DNA from: Tupaia tana
Lineage: Eukaryota > Chordata > Mammalia > Scandentia > Tupaiidae
NCBI GenBank assembly: GCA_026018925.1
Contig: JAKSZU010000165.1
Coordinates: 361,877-425,876 of the forward strand
Reading direction: 5' to 3'
Length of the DNA stretch: 64,000 nt
Shown: one piece after another, positions 62,580 through 64,000 of the stretch
How the letters are laid out: each line of letters begins with the position of its first letter
How positions within the stretch are numbered: position 1 is the stretch's first letter
Notes under the pieces: generated by a model
Told to the model about the DNA's origin: nothing
What the model saw: the letters and a program-made list of their open reading frames with translations, nothing else
Databases searched by the model: none
Program-made: the position numbers and the translations under genes

Positions 62580-63550
62580 TTTTTGTTTTTGTTTTTCAGA
62601 ACTTTTTGCCTTAGGGCACATATGCTCACTGGAGAGAGAGATAAAAACAGGGACAGTGAGAAGGAAAGTGAGAAATCTTCCTTCAGAGGGATGGCCACAC
62701 CACAATCTCTTCTCTTCCATTATTTCTGGGATCTCGGGCACGCATTCATGCATGTTGGATTTGATTTTCAAGCCACAAGGTCTGGGACTTGAATCACAAT
62801 AAACTATATGGAGCCCAGTGATGTAACCCCTATGCCATCTGCTGACTTTCCAGTAAGTTTTGAGTTGGCATCCACCATCTTTGTAGACAGATGAGCAATA
62901 CTAATGAATTGTCAATTATATTTTGTAAAGGGCAAACAATAATGACATTTACTGAATGGAAATTACTATCAAAATTTTAAAAACCCAGAACCAGCAGCTG
63001 GCATAATGGCTATGTTGCTGGACTCACATGTAGTTAACCACGGTTCAAGTCCTGGACCTGGTGGCTTAATTTTACACCTGGCATGTATGCTTGCATGCCC
63101 AAGATCTCAAGAGGAGAATGGAGGAGAAGGGATTGCAGCATGGCCATCCCCTTTGGGGGTGATTTTCCACTTTCTGTCTCGCTGTCTCTCTCTGTCTTTC
63201 TGGTGAGCACATGTACCCTATAGCAAAAAACTCTCCAAAAAAAATTAAAAACCCAAGAACATTCATTTAACTATAAGCCAATTTTACTGAAAACAGGACT
63301 GTGCAACAAAAATATGCCATTATCCATTCAACTGAATTATAGTGTAGATGCTCAATTAAATTATGGTACACATAAAAAGATAAGAAATGAGCCTGACAAG
63401 TGATGTGGTGTCTGAAGCACTGAACTCCCACTTGGCTGGTCATGATTTGAATCCTGGACCTAGAGACTTTCTTTTTCACGTTCCTTTTCCTTCTCCCTCT
63501 GTCTCTCTCTGGTCAAGTTGAAATATAATAATAACTTATTGAATTAAATA
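62580..63550. repeat. Three SINEs beyond the duplication
   Basis: 62580-62850 long form, reverse. 62993-63245 long form, forward, AGCTGGCATAATGGCTATG head. 63393-63550 short form, forward. 62851-62990 and 63246-63392 are unrecognised. Confidence 0.78.
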
Positions 63551-63559
63551 AATAAATTA

Positions 63560-64000
63560 TTAATTTTTTTACATTCCATCACTACACATCGTTACAGCTT
63601 GTAAAATGAATTTACCCAACATGAATACAATTCGCACTAGTCCAGTTTCAGATATTACATATATTATCATCATGAATAGTGATAATAGTGTCCCATTAAT
63701 GTCTTGCTTCTCTTTTTTTCTCCTAGACTCCTTCCCTCACCCTCTCCTTCTTCCACCATCTTCCCACACTGTATCCAGACTCTAACCATTTTCTATGCTT
63801 GTATATATTCAAATCTTTCCGTTTCTACCATAGAGTGCAGACAGTGGGTATATATTAAGTGGACACATAAAATGTCTCTTTTATAACCTGGCTTGCTTCA
63901 CTCAGCAGTAAATTTTCCATATTTATTCACTTTCTATCAAATGCTGGGGCTTGCTTTTTTATGATTGAGTAGTATTCCATAGAGTATATTTGCCACACTT
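63560..64000 (-). mobile_element. L1 3' end, runs off the window
   Basis: Reverse-strand L1: 3' UTR landmarks (ATCACTACACATCG, ATAGAGTGCAGACAG), then the ORF2 end (CTTTTTTATGATTGAGTAGTATTCCATAGAG). It continues beyond 64000. Confidence 0.8.

Noticed and set aside
1-64000. CRISPR array, bacterial operon or phage system
   Set aside because: No spaced identical repeats, no ribosome-binding sites or dense coding; all large features are mammalian gene parts and retroelements.

Overview
This is mammalian nuclear DNA: AT-rich, intron-bearing, and mostly retrotransposon sequence. The one clear host gene is a vomeronasal type-2 receptor (V2R, class C GPCR) on the + strand. I assembled it by eye as six exons at 12347-46476. 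All exons are open, every splice site is GT/AG, all phases match, and the product is 861 residues. The repeats are L1, ORF1-only half-L1 (HAL1-type) elements, a tRNA-headed SINE in two forms, and one gammaretroviral provirus. I saw no Alu- or B1-like (7SL) SINE, which argues against a typical primate or rodent; the order of mammal remains open.

Layout. 1-11450 is an inverted duplication: 1-1587 reappears reversed at about 7285-11450. The right arm is split by a HAL1 (7796-10818), and the spacer carries another HAL1 in the opposite direction (about 4735-7055). 11451-12346 is the upstream flank of the V2R gene. Intron 1 (12568-21731) holds a full-length antisense L1 (15433-21372). Intron 2 (22024-32258) holds a complete antisense gammaretroviral provirus (24240-31388) with two LTRs, a 4-bp target duplication, a tRNA-Pro-type primer site, broken gag/pro/pol and an internally deleted env. 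Introns 3-5 are mainly SINEs and short L1 pieces.

Downstream, 46386-51766 (unit A) and 51767-about 62577 (unit B) are a tandem duplication. Unit B starts inside a copy of the last V2R exon, leaving a 30-codon receptor fragment at 51768-51870. Each unit later gained its own insertions: a HAL1 in A, and SINEs plus a HAL1 that was itself hit by an L1 in B. The empty or filled state of each paralogous site gives a relative order of events.

How it fits together: the window looks like part of a V2R cluster, with one apparently functional receptor beside the relic of a duplicated neighbour. The receptor would sit in the apical or microvillar membrane of vomeronasal sensory neurons and detect peptide or protein cues. 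The retroelements expand its introns to about 34 kb without touching the exons. All coordinates were read by eye; SINE and old L1 edges are approximate to about 10-30 bases.
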